This document shows positions 1 through 6,597 of a stretch of 9,257 bases of DNA, piece by piece. The stretch is taken from assembly GCA_031278315.1 (NCBI GenBank), contig JAITKS010000279.1:1-9257 (forward strand), written 5' to 3'. Position 1 is the first letter of the stretch. Every line of letters begins with the position of its first letter. Below the pieces are notes generated by a model. It did no database searches, was not told the DNA's origin, and worked only from the letters and a program-made list of their open reading frames with translations. Source of the DNA: Planctomycetaceae bacterium (GTDB taxonomy: Bacteria; Planctomycetota; Planctomycetia; Pirellulales; Thermoguttaceae). The translations under genes were made by a program, and so were the position numbers.

Positions 1-6
1 GCTTTT

Positions 7-52
7 ACCCGCCCCGCTGGGGCGGGTTATAATCCTGTTGCCCTTTCAGGGC
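7..52. repeat. Pair of small GC-rich palindromes (REP-like)
   Basis: Two perfect hairpins lie side by side in AT-rich DNA. The first is a 9-bp stem ACCCGCCCC/GGGGCGGGT at 7-15 and 19-27 with a 3-nt loop. The second is a 5-bp stem GCCCT/AGGGC at 40-44 and 48-52 with a 3-nt loop. The base composition is unlike the surroundings, which suggests a dispersed palindromic repeat cut by the window edge. It could also end a gene lying to the left, but no T-run follows directly. Confidence 0.5.
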
Positions 53-149
53 GATTCTAGTTTTATACGTGAACGGTCACCTTTTTCGTTACAAAAAATA
101 AAACCGAATTTTAAAGTACAATGAGTATATTACGATTCGATACTAATCT

Positions 150-193
150 CCGCATGCGAACTAACCACTAACCATTAACCACTAACCACTAAT
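150..193. repeat. AACCACT heptamer array with CCGCATGCGAACTAACC head
   Basis: About four tandem copies of a heptamer (AACCACT, one copy AACCATT) follow the head CCGCATGCGAACTAACC at 150-166. The head recurs in inverted form near 5668-5684, and the heptamer array recurs at 5690-5720. It lies about 65 bases beyond the stop of the ZIP gene. It is followed by ATCCTGTCATCCTGTC, a second short motif that recurs near 6982 and 9108. The 1-257 stretch shows no coding region. Confidence 0.7.
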
Positions 194-257
194 CCTGTCA
201 TCCTGTCAAAAAACAAAACTCGTAATTTCGTAATATTTCGGTGCGGATTTTTTGGGG

Positions 258-1052
258 CTATCCGAGAGCAACATCGAGCAGCATCATAATCGTAAATCCG
301 ATAATGGCACCGATTGTTCCAGAATCACTGTTACGGTCTTCCTGTGAAGTTGGAATTAACTCTTCTACAACGACATAAATCATCGATCCGGCAGCAAATG
401 CTAGAGCAAACGGTAAAATTCCCTGAATAAATGAAACAATTAAACAGCCGAAAATCGCTGCAACCGGTTCGACACATCCCGACAGTTGACCGTACCAAAA
501 ACATTTTACCCGTGAAAGTCCCTCACGGCGTAACGGTAATGAAATTGCTGCCCCTTCAGGAATATTTTGAATACCAATTCCAATGGCTAACGAAAACGCT
601 GCTGCAATACTCGCTGATTCAATACCAGAACCCGCCGCGCCAAAAGCAACTCCCACCGCCAAGCCCTCAGGTATATTGTGTAATGTAATTGCAAAAACTA
701 ATAAAAAACTACGCTGCCAGTTTGTTCTTATTCCTTCCGGTTGATCACCGTCGCCGCTATGAAGATGCGGTAACGTTTTATCAACCATGTACAGAAAAAA
801 ACCGCCAGCAAGAAATCCCAAAACGGACGGAATCCAAGGTATCCAACCAAGTTTTTCACTCAAATCAATACTCGGCGCAAGAAGAGACCAAAAACTCGCA
901 GCAATCATCACGCCCGATGCAAATCCAAGCATTCCATTCATTGTTTTACGGCTAATTTCCCGAAAAACAAATACCGCCGCCGCTCCCAACGCGGTTGCTC
1001 CCCACGTGAAAAAAGTTGCTAATATTGTTAATTGCAACGATGTAAGTTCCAT
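258..1052 (-). CDS. ZIP family divalent metal transporter (ZupT/GufA-like)
   Basis: This 264-residue inner-membrane protein has about eight hydrophobic segments, the usual size and topology of bacterial ZIP importers that move Zn2+, Fe2+ or Mn2+ into the cytoplasm. The signature metal-site motifs are present: HNIPEG at residues 125-130 in the fourth segment and QNIPEG at 162-167 in the fifth. The pair EE at 230-231 lies at the end of a later segment. A short His/Asp-rich loop (HLHSGDGD, 96-103) between the third and fourth segments fits the variable metal-binding loop. The ATG is preceded by AGGT with a 6-base gap. It is the last of three minus-strand genes after trpC and trpF, but gaps of more than 200 bases argue against tight operon coupling. 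The family is secure; the metal cannot be told from sequence, so no symbol is given. Confidence 0.93.
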   Translation of the reverse strand: MELTSLQLTILATFFTWGATALGAAAVFVFREISRKTMNGMLGFASGVMIAASFWSLLAPSIDLSEKLGWIPWIPSVLGFLAGGFFLYMVDKTLPHLHSGDGDQPEGIRTNWQRSFLLVFAITLHNIPEGLAVGVAFGAAGSGIESASIAAAFSLAIGIGIQNIPEGAAISLPLRREGLSRVKCFWYGQLSGCVEPVAAIFGCLIVSFIQGILPFALAFAAGSMIYVVVEELIPTSQEDRNSDSGTIGAIIGFTIMMLLDVALG

Positions 1053-1131
1053 AATTCTACCTGACGTAACCTTTCAAGTTTCAATAAAAATAATAATAAA
1101 TATTAGCCGAATGATACAAAGATTTCTTGTA

Positions 1132-1160
1132 ATATTTCAGTTGAATATTTTGTTTGTCAA
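1132..1160 (-). promoter_or_regulatory. Possible sigma-70 promoter for the ZIP gene
   Basis: On the minus strand a perfect TTGACA (1155-1160) is followed after 17 bases by AAATAT (1132-1137), a weak -10. The start would lie about 73 bases upstream of the ATG. Part of it overlaps a sequence resembling the dispersed motif GTAATATATCAGTGGAATA, so the match may be incidental. Confidence 0.3.
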
Positions 1161-1228
1161 CTTTTTTAGATTATGAATTTAAAACCCTTGAAAAATTTTC
1201 ACCTATATATTTATGTCTATTCCGTAAC

Positions 1229-1256
1229 GTAGAAACACAAGGCTTTGTGTCTCTAC
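1229..1256. repeat. Intergenic 12-bp hairpin
   Basis: GTAGAAACACAA (1229-1240) pairs with TTGTGTCTCTAC (1245-1256) around a GGCT loop, with one A-C mismatch. It sits between trpF and the ZIP gene. Neither strand has a T-run directly after the stem, so an intrinsic terminator is not well supported. A dispersed palindromic repeat is more likely. The rest of 1053-1324 shows nothing else clear. Confidence 0.55.
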
Positions 1257-1324
1257 AGAAATTCGCTTTTGTTTATTTTCTTTTTGTGTTGTCTCTTTTT
1301 TTACAATAATTTCTCTGAATAACT

Positions 1325-1942
1325 TTAGATTTTTTTAACGGTATCAATTAACTTTTTTATTTTATTCATGTCTTTAACTCCTGCTGTTGTTTCTACTCCG
1401 CTTGAAACATCAACACCAAACGGCTCGGCAGATTTGATTATTTCTTCAACGTTCTCTGGTGTCACTCCGCCGGCAATTAACGACTTGAATTTTTGACAAA
1501 ATTGTTTTGCATCCGGCCAATTCCAACTCGCGCCGTTACCGCCTGGTAACATTCCTCGCGATAATTCAAGTATAAAAAGTTGTTCCGGTAAAATCGTTTC
1601 TTCACACAATAACAAATTCTCCATTTGTTTGATGTCCCTTATAACTCTAATAATTTTACTCCTGATACTTTTAATCAAATCAACTTCAATTTTGCCGTGA
1701 ATCTGAATATAATCAAATCTCGTATCAATTATTTCCGGCAGTTCATTCACAACTACCAATGTAATTTTTTTTCCTTTACTGCGAAATTTTTCTACAGCAT
1801 CCAATATGCAGCTTGCCTGTTCTATCTCAACATGACGCGGACTCGGCGGATAATAAATTACTCCAAGCATATCAGCACCAGCGTCAAAACAACTCACCGC
1901 TGCATCCGCACACATAATTCCGCAAATCTTAACGTATGACAA
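1325..1942 (-). CDS. trpF: Phosphoribosylanthranilate isomerase (TrpF)
   Basis: TrpF is a cytoplasmic TIM-barrel enzyme of tryptophan synthesis that isomerises phosphoribosylanthranilate to CdRP, the substrate of TrpC. The 205 residues are the normal length. Visible motifs are KICG (5-8) with the catalytic-base Cys7, PPSPRHV (32-38), IQIHG (79-83), GGNG (134-137, usually GGTG), AGGVTPENV (157-165) and GVDVSSGVE (176-184). At the position of the general acid (Asp126 in the Thermotoga enzyme) there is Glu126, in FILEL. The start is TTG at 1940-1942: an in-frame stop lies only 12 bases upstream, a good GAGGTGAT ribosome site precedes it, and KICG begins four codons later. The gene follows trpC on the same strand after a 220-base gap, so co-transcription is possible but not shown. 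Identity is firm; full activity is likely but the acid change is unusual. Confidence 0.94.
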   Translation of the reverse strand: MSYVKICGIMCADAAVSCFDAGADMLGVIYYPPSPRHVEIEQASCILDAVEKFRSKGKKITLVVVNELPEIIDTRFDYIQIHGKIEVDLIKSIRSKIIRVIRDIKQMENLLLCEETILPEQLFILELSRGMLPGGNGASWNWPDAKQFCQKFKSLIAGGVTPENVEEIIKSAEPFGVDVSSGVETTAGVKDMNKIKKLIDTVKKI

Positions 1943-2127
1943 TTTATCACCTCATAATTTCTGCTTTATCAATCATAATTTCTACTTTTTAATTCACTCA
2001 TTTGAAATATTTCGATTCGAACTCTTTGTTGATCTATTTATTTATTAATCTATTTATCTATTTATTTATCTATCGGAAATAAGATTTTGCTGAATATGCC
2101 GCCGTATCGCCGAAATTCATAATACAA

Positions 2128-2154
2128 GATCGTATAGATCGTATAGATCGTATA
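2128..2154. repeat. Three tandem copies of GATCGTATA
   Basis: A 9-base unit is repeated three times without error just beyond the trpC stop codon, in the trpC-trpF gap. Next to it, 2035-2075 is a low-complexity run built of CTATTTAT-like units. Both look like slippage-prone spacer DNA. Confidence 0.75.
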
Positions 2155-2162
2155 GAAGTACA

Positions 2163-2954
2163 TCACTCACCATAAACAAGACTACGTAAAAATTGAACTC
2201 GATTCTCATTTCTCGATAAACTCTCGCCAACCAAAAAAGACTTGATACCGCAATTACTCATTACACTATCAATGTCTTCACGTGAATTTATTCCGCTTGT
2301 CGCAACAAGAGTTTGCTCTCTTTTAAAACACTTGGTGAAATTACACGAATTGCTAATATCAACTTGCATCGTTGAAAGATTACGATGATTTATTCCTATC
2401 AACGGAAAATCAAATGGTGAAATTTTCTCAATATCGTACTCATCAAATATTTCTACCAACACGTCTATTTTGAGTTCAGTTGCTAGATCGTGAAATGCTT
2501 TTAACGTTTTAGCGTCGAGAGTTCGGGCGATCAATAACATGCAGTCTGCGTAAAGAGCTGTTTCATATACTTGATATTCCGTTACGATAAAATCTTTACG
2601 TAAAACAGGCAAGTTGCAGCTTTTTCTCGCAATAATTAAATCATCAATTGACCCGCCGAAATAACGTTTTTCTGTCAATACCGATAACGCAGCCGCTCCG
2701 CCCGATTGATAATCAATAGCACAGGAAACCGGATCAAGCTCTGCCGCAAATATGCCTTTGGACGGACTGCCTCGTTTGATTTCGGCAATAATAGAAACCG
2801 CCGATTCTGCCGAAACACCCGATTTCAACGACGCCCGAAAAGAACGAAAATCTGTCCGCGTAGAAATCTTGACCAACATATCGGAAAAAGAACAAGACAT
2901 ATTTTGATAATCCAAACGGCGGCACCGGACTATTTCACTTAAAATATCTGTCAT
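2163..2954 (-). CDS. trpC: Indole-3-glycerol phosphate synthase (TrpC)
   Basis: TrpC closes the indole ring: it converts CdRP, the TrpF product, to indole-3-glycerol phosphate in the cytoplasm. At 263 residues it is full length. Family motifs in order are IIAEIKRGSPSKG (55-67, with Glu58 and catalytic Lys60), GGAAALSVLTEKRYFGGS (85-102), PVLRKDFIV (116-124, Lys120 the likely general acid), LVEIF (166-170, Glu168), INHRNL (188-193, Asn189), SGI (220-222) and FLVGESL (240-246). The Glu normally found just before SGI (ESGI motif) is Thr219 here. The ATG start gives a complete N-terminal helix, but no strong Shine-Dalgarno is visible. The gene stands alone rather than in a compact trp operon; trpF is downstream on the same strand. 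Identity is very secure. Confidence 0.95.
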   Translation of the reverse strand: MTDILSEIVRCRRLDYQNMSCSFSDMLVKISTRTDFRSFRASLKSGVSAESAVSIIAEIKRGSPSKGIFAAELDPVSCAIDYQSGGAAALSVLTEKRYFGGSIDDLIIARKSCNLPVLRKDFIVTEYQVYETALYADCMLLIARTLDAKTLKAFHDLATELKIDVLVEIFDEYDIEKISPFDFPLIGINHRNLSTMQVDISNSCNFTKCFKREQTLVATSGINSREDIDSVMSNCGIKSFLVGESLSRNENRVQFLRSLVYGE

Positions 2955-3023
2955 AATTATTTACTGCTCTTTACAAAAAAATTAATAAAAAATAAACTTC
3001 ATTTACAAGTTTTCTTATATATA

Positions 3024-3157
3024 TTACACACTCGTTAAATTTCGGTTTTGTTGGAAAATATAGAGTAGAAAATATAAAGAACTCTTATTTAACAATAATG
3101 TAAATCTTGTTTATCTTGTTGAAAAAACAAAATCGAATTTTCGGAAAATTGAATATA
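3024..3157. repeat. Dispersed repeat, copy upstream of trpC
   Basis: The left block (3024-3058, TTACAC... AAATTTCGGTTTTGTTGG) and right block (3121-3157, GAAAAAACAAAATCGAATTT...) recur in the same order and orientation at 6078-6160. Partial copies occur at about 90-120 (inverted) and 8982-9000. In both fuller copies the repeat lies just upstream of a minus-strand gene. The function is unknown. Confidence 0.5.
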
Positions 3158-3538
3158 CACGTGTGAATGTATCTTACATTAGCTTTATTTTTAACCGATT
3201 TTCTTAACAAAACAACTACTGTATCCAATCGGGCGATTTCTAAAAAATCATGAATTACAAATTACAAAATTACAAATTATTCTCATACAAATTTTAGTTT
3301 GAAGAGCAAATTTTTAGAGTAGTTTCAAAGTGTAGAGCGGTCTCAAAGTGTAGTCTCAAATTTAATTTTAATGTTTCGATTTTGAAATTACTTTTTTGTC
3401 ATTCTTTTTTTGAACTCTTACAATTTTGTAATGTTTTGAGTTTTAATTTGTAGGATATTGTTTTTTCAAATATTTTCTGTTTCTGTAAAATTTGTTTTTT
3501 TATGTAGTTATAAAATGTATTTTGACTTAACAATCTAA

Positions 3539-3554
3539 TGGCATGGAAAATGCT
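3539..3554 (+). promoter_or_regulatory. Sigma-54 (RpoN) promoter of amt-PII
   Basis: TGGCATGGAAAATGCT matches the sigma-54 consensus TGGCAYRNNNNTTGCW at every fixed position except one (A for T at 3550). The invariant GG (3540-3541) and GC (3552-3553) have the required spacing. Transcription would start near 3565, about 80 bases before the ATG. Sigma-54 control is classical for ammonium transporter/PII genes through NtrC, so context supports the call. Confidence 0.75.
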
Positions 3555-3571
3555 TTTTTAAGATTTCGATG

Positions 3572-3594
3572 TCTGGTCAAGCAGTTTGACTGGA
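3572..3594 (+). promoter_or_regulatory. Hairpin in the amt leader
   Basis: TCTGGTCAA (3572-3580) can pair with TTGACTGGA (3586-3594) over a 5-base loop, giving a 9-bp stem with two G-U pairs. It would lie a few bases after the predicted transcription start. No T-run follows, so it is not a clear terminator. It may stabilise the transcript or be accidental. Confidence 0.35.
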
Positions 3595-3646
3595 GCGTAT
3601 GTACAACAAACAAAACTACAAATACATTTAAGGGAGAAAAAACAAG

Positions 3647-5470
3647 ATGTCATTAGAGATTATTCCGATGCTTTTTGCAAGCGGAGATGCATTGGCTGCA
3701 GTCGAGGCAGTAGCGAATAAATTTGTTTCAGCAGACACAATTTGGGTGTTGCTTGGAGCGGCACTAGTATTTTTTATGCATCCGGGTTTCACGATGGTCG
3801 AAGCCGGATTCACACGAGCGAAAAATACAGGTAATATCGCAATGAAAAACGTATTGACGTTTTCGCTCGGCACAATTTTTTTCACATTTATCGGATTCGG
3901 GATAATGTTTGCTCCCGGATTTGATATTAACAGCGAAATTGTTTCACCATATTTTGGCGGAATAGATTTGTTTGCAGCTGGAGCTGCGGCAAATGTTTAT
4001 GGAGCAAGCACCTATCCCGGGATAGTTTATTTGATTTTCCAAACAGTATTTTGTGCAACGGCAGCAACAATTGTTTCAGGAGCAATGGCAGAGCGGACGA
4101 AATTTGGTACGTATTGTATTTACTGTATTTTGTTATCTGCATTTATTTATCCTGTTTCTGGACATTGGGTTTGGTGTGAAGGCGGTTGGCTGCAAAAGAT
4201 GGGATTTCACGATTTCGCCGGATCAACTGTTGTTCACATGGTCGGAGGTTTATCGGCGTTGATTGGTGCAGCGTTTCTTGGACCTCGTATCGGAAAATAT
4301 ACGAAAGAGGGCAAACCGCGAGCTATTCTAGGCAGTAACATTGCGCTTGGTTGTTTAGGCGTTTTGATTTTGTGGTTCGGATGGTTCGGATTTAACGGTG
4401 CTTCAACTATTTGTGCAACAGGTGATTCGGTATTAACGTCGATGGGCAGTATTTTTGTAACAACAAATCTTGCAGCGTCAGCTGGTGCTGCTTTTACGAT
4501 GCTTATTACATGGTTACGTTATGGTAAACCGGATGTCTCAATGACATTGAACGGAGTTTTAGGCGGACTTGTTGGAATAACTGCGTGTTGTGATGTTGTT
4601 AGTCCGGTAGGTGCGGTTGTGGTTGGTTTATTGACTTCGATTTTCCTTGTCTTTGCAATTGAGTTTATTGATAAGGTACTTCATGTTGACGATCCGGTTG
4701 GAGCAATTGCGGTGCATGGTGTTTGCGGAGTTGTTGGAACGTTATGTGTAGGTTTGTTAGCTGATCCGAATGTCAACGACGGTTATAAGGGACTATTTTA
4801 CGGCGGCGGTGCTTCGCTTTTGATAACACAGATAATAGGTGTTATTTCAGTTGCAGCGTGGGTTACGGTAACGATGGTGATAATTTTTTCTGTGTTGAAA
4901 TATACAGTTGGATTACGGGTGTCATCGATTAATGAAATCGAAGGTCTTGACATTTCCGAACACGGATTAGCGAGTGCGTATGCAGATTTCAATATTACTG
5001 ATCAACTTCATGGCATTGCAGCTCATGAGGAGGGTAAAGTTCCAATTGCTCAAGCTATTACTGTTGAACATCCGGCTGCAAAAGCTGTTACACCTAAAAC
5101 GGTTGATAAAGAGCATCCAAAATTTACGAAAGTTGAGATTATTTGCCGGCAAAATAAATTTGATGACCTCAAGGCAGCGTTATCGGCTATTGACATAACT
5201 GGTATGACTGTAACGCAGGTAATGGGATGCGGAATGCAGAAGGGCGGCAGCGAATATTATCGCGGTGTACAAGTTGATATTCAGTTATTACCGAAAGTAC
5301 GGGTCGATTTAGTTGTGTGCAAAGTACCGGTAGAGTTAGTAATTGAAACAGCGAAAAAAATACTTTACACAGGCAATATTGGGGACGGTAAAATTTTCGT
5401 TTATGATGTCGAAAATGTCGTAAAAGTAAGAACTGGAGAAGAAGGTTATAAAGCTCTTCAAGATGAATAA
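3647..5470 (+). CDS. amt: Ammonium transporter fused to a PII signalling domain
   Basis: This 607-residue protein joins an Amt/MEP/Rh channel (about 25-430, eleven membrane segments) to a cytoplasmic PII (GlnK-like) domain (about 494-607). Channel residues expected from E. coli AmtB are present: FQTVF with Phe135, SGAMAER (144-150), DFAGSTVVH with Asp189 and pore His197, WFGFN...S253, and AVHG with the second pore His357. The conserved Amt tail EGLDISEHG (432-440) is followed by a linker of about 45 residues. The PII part keeps GCGMQKGG (527-534), EYYRG (536-540), LPK (548-550), TGNIGDGKIFV (575-585) and RTGEEG (595-600), so ATP/2-oxoglutarate binding is plausible. The uridylylated Tyr of the T-loop (YRGAEY) is Val543 here, and Ser/Ala49 is Val541. 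AGGGAG lies 10 bases before the ATG. The PII domain presumably gates its own channel in cis. Confidence 0.95.
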   Translation: MSLEIIPMLFASGDALAAVEAVANKFVSADTIWVLLGAALVFFMHPGFTMVEAGFTRAKNTGNIAMKNVLTFSLGTIFFTFIGFGIMFAPGFDINSEIVSPYFGGIDLFAAGAAANVYGASTYPGIVYLIFQTVFCATAATIVSGAMAERTKFGTYCIYCILLSAFIYPVSGHWVWCEGGWLQKMGFHDFAGSTVVHMVGGLSALIGAAFLGPRIGKYTKEGKPRAILGSNIALGCLGVLILWFGWFGFNGASTICATGDSVLTSMGSIFVTTNLAASAGAAFTMLITWLRYGKPDVSMTLNGVLGGLVGITACCDVVSPVGAVVVGLLTSIFLVFAIEFIDKVLHVDDPVGAIAVHGVCGVVGTLCVGLLADPNVNDGYKGLFYGGGASLLITQIIGVISVAAWVTVTMVIIFSVLKYTVGLRVSSINEIEGLDISEHGLASAYADFNITDQLHGIAAHEEGKVPIAQAITVEHPAAKAVTPKTVDKEHPKFTKVEIICRQNKFDDLKAALSAIDITGMTVTQVMGCGMQKGGSEYYRGVQVDIQLLPKVRVDLVVCKVPVELVIETAKKILYTGNIGDGKIFVYDVENVVKVRTGEEGYKALQDE

Positions 5471-5588
5471 GCTAATAACATTTCGTGAAAATTTAGGTAA
5501 CATACACACACATTAATTTCGGTATATTTTTGTCTGATTACATTATCAACATATAAGCGATAAGACAAAGGTTGCCGAAGTTAGTGTA

Positions 5589-5720
5589 TAGAGATAGTGG
5601 TTAGTGGTAAGCGGATATTTATAATTGCAGATTGAATAAATCTAAAATAATCACTAATCATAATAGTGGTTAGTTCGCAAGCGGAAAAAACCACTAACCA
5701 CTAACCACTAACCACTAATC
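5589..5720. repeat. Heptamer repeat cluster with inverted copies
   Basis: TAGTGGTTAGTGGTAAGCGG (from about 5592) and TAGTGGTTAGTTCGCAAGCG (from 5664) are related units on one strand. They are followed by four opposite-strand CCACTAA units (5691-5718). The inverted copies can fold into a hairpin of about 10 bp (AGTGGTTAGT/ACTAACCACT). The same family occurs at 150-193. The array runs into the end of the minus-strand dciA gene and supplies its TAG stop. The rest of 5471-5714 contains nothing recognisable, and no terminator follows amt. Confidence 0.75.
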
Positions 5721-6038
5721 TACAATCCATTTGATTTTTTTAATTTTTTCATTTGATACAGCGGATTGCATAGATTGTATGATTTCATTTTGTCTGAATG
5801 ATAATTCTTGTGCGAATGCGTTATGTTTAACGGCGATTACCAAAGTTCCTCGTTTTAGTTCGATAACGGAGGTAACGGAGTCGAAAGGTGATCCGACTGT
5901 GGTATTCCATGCTTGAATGATATGTTCAAAATTTCGCCGTTTTTGAATACCGAAACGTGAAATCAATTGTGGAATCATATCAGCAATATGAACGACGCCG
6001 GTATTAGGTTGTCCTGATAATGTAAATTTACGTTTCAT
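5715..6038 (-). CDS. dciA: DUF721 / DciA-like replicative helicase-operator protein
   Basis: This small protein (107 residues) fits the DUF721 family. After a helical N-terminal part it has W44 in the AWNTTVG segment, then LKRGTLVIAVKHNAFAQELSF (61-81), which matches the family core of a beta pair followed by a helix with Gln-Glu-Leu. It ends in IKKIKWIVD. Family members related to DciA load or assist DnaB helicase in bacteria lacking DnaC/DnaI. The N-terminus is short and only the DUF721 core is certain, so a direct role in helicase loading is inferred from the family. No clear Shine-Dalgarno precedes the ATG. The TAG stop is formed by the adjacent heptamer repeat, so the repeat may have replaced the original 3' end. 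A dispersed repeat lies 40 bases upstream. Confidence 0.8.
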   Translation of the reverse strand: MKRKFTLSGQPNTGVVHIADMIPQLISRFGIQKRRNFEHIIQAWNTTVGSPFDSVTSVIELKRGTLVIAVKHNAFAQELSFRQNEIIQSMQSAVSNEKIKKIKWIVD

Positions 6039-6077
6039 ATCAATAATTATTGTAACGATATTATAAGATATTATTAT

Positions 6078-6160
6078 TTACACTTTAAATTTGGGTTGTG
6101 TTGAAAAATTTTGTTTTATCATATCGAAAAAACAAAAAACGAATTTTCGAGTATGAAGAG
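6078..6160. repeat. Dispersed repeat, copy upstream of dciA
   Basis: TTACACTTTAAATTTGGG (from 6078) and GAAAAAACAAAAAACGAATT (from 6126) match the two blocks at 3024-3157 in order and orientation, with a shorter spacer. It sits about 40 bases upstream of the dciA start, as the other copy sits about 70 bases upstream of trpC. Confidence 0.5.
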
Positions 6161-6244
6161 TATATTTTAGTGAAATATTACAAACACAGAATACACGATT
6201 GGAAAAAGAGACAGACAGTTTAAATTAAAATAAACATAAAATTC

Positions 6245-6288
6245 AACGTATTCAATATTCTATTTAAACGTATTCAATATTCTATTTA
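6245..6288. repeat. Perfect 22-base tandem duplication
   Basis: The 22 bases at 6245-6266 (beginning AACGTATTC, ending CTATTTA) are repeated exactly at 6267-6288. The duplication lies between the 3' end of tRNA-Ser and the upstream region of dciA. Perfect identity suggests a recent event. Confidence 0.85.
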
Positions 6289-6336
6289 TAGTGATTTATT
6301 AATCTTGAATTAAAATTTCGTTAAAAATAAAAGAAA

Positions 6337-6421
6337 CGGACGGGGTAGGATTCGAACCCACGGTACCTTTCAGCACGCCGGTTTTCAAAACCGGTCCCTT
6401 AAACCGCTCGGGCACCCGTCC
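6337..6421 (-). tRNA. tRNA-Ser(UGA)
   Basis: The minus strand folds into a class II tRNA of 85 bases. The acceptor stem is GGACGGG/CCCGTCC with discriminator G (6337), the usual bacterial tRNA-Ser base. The D-stem is CCC/GGG. The anticodon stem is CCGGT/ACCGG around loop TTTGAAA, giving anticodon UGA (reads UCA and other UCN codons). A variable arm with a GTGC/GTAC stem and a T-arm GTGGG-TTCGAAT-CCTAC complete it. CCA is not encoded. The 5' end (6421) touches the last CRISPR repeat (6422) with no gap. The only good promoter seen upstream is beyond the array. Downstream is a T-rich stretch without a hairpin. Confidence 0.97.
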
Positions 6422-6583
6422 TTCTACAACAGTAGAAATTAAAAAAATATTATTGACCGCGTCCGAGCCTACGAATTTACGCCTTCTACAATAGTAGAAA
6501 TTAAAAAAGTCTTATTGACTCGAAAAAGCCGATTGAGGCGATTAGTTTTCTACAATAGTAGAAATTAAAAAAGTCTTATTGAC
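6422..6583 (-). CRISPR. Type V-A (Cas12a-type) mini-array, three repeats and two spacers
   Basis: Three 36-base repeats lie at 6548-6583, 6484-6519 and 6422-6457. Read on the minus strand, the first two are identical, start GTCAATAAGAC and end in AATTTCTACTATTGTAGAA. This is the Cas12a crRNA handle, with stem UCUAC/GUAGA and loop UAUU. The third begins GTCAATAATAT and has loop UGUU; such divergence is typical of the leader-distal end. Its hairpin is intact. Spacers are 28 bases (6520-6547) and 26 bases (6458-6483), usual for type V-A, and are unrelated to each other. The leader side is at high coordinates, where a promoter is found. No cas gene lies in the window, so this is a remote or orphan array. 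The repeats and handle are seen directly; use by Cas12a is inferred. Confidence 0.92.
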
Positions 6584-6597
6584 ACTTGGGGCGGGGT

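Larger units (their letters stand above)
2955..3646. other. Long divergent intergenic region between trpC and amt
   Basis: No convincing coding region lies in these 692 bases, which separate diverging genes. The region holds a dispersed repeat (3024-3157), ATTACAAA-like tandem units (3254-3277), and two copies of a CTCAAAGTGTAG-like unit around 3328-3354. Toward amt it has a sigma-54 promoter and a leader hairpin. I searched for NtrC-type palindromes (TGCACC/GGTGCA) near the promoter and saw none by eye. Confidence 0.7.

Noticed and set aside
150..193. Telomere-like or origin iteron array
   Set aside because: The heptamers are few, occur at several gene ends, and no replication initiator or DnaA-box cluster is present.
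787..1176. Plus-strand open frame of 129 codons
   Set aside because: It runs antisense through the ZIP gene, which has clear family motifs; the plus-strand translation looks like a shadow.
1229..1256. Intrinsic terminator for trpF
   Set aside because: The stem is good but there is no T-run after it on the minus strand.
6446..6474. Separate tRNA-Ser promoter inside the last repeat and spacer (TAATAT with TTCGTA 17 bases upstream)
   Set aside because: The -35 matches only three of six bases, far weaker than the promoter at 6598-6625; it cannot be fully excluded.
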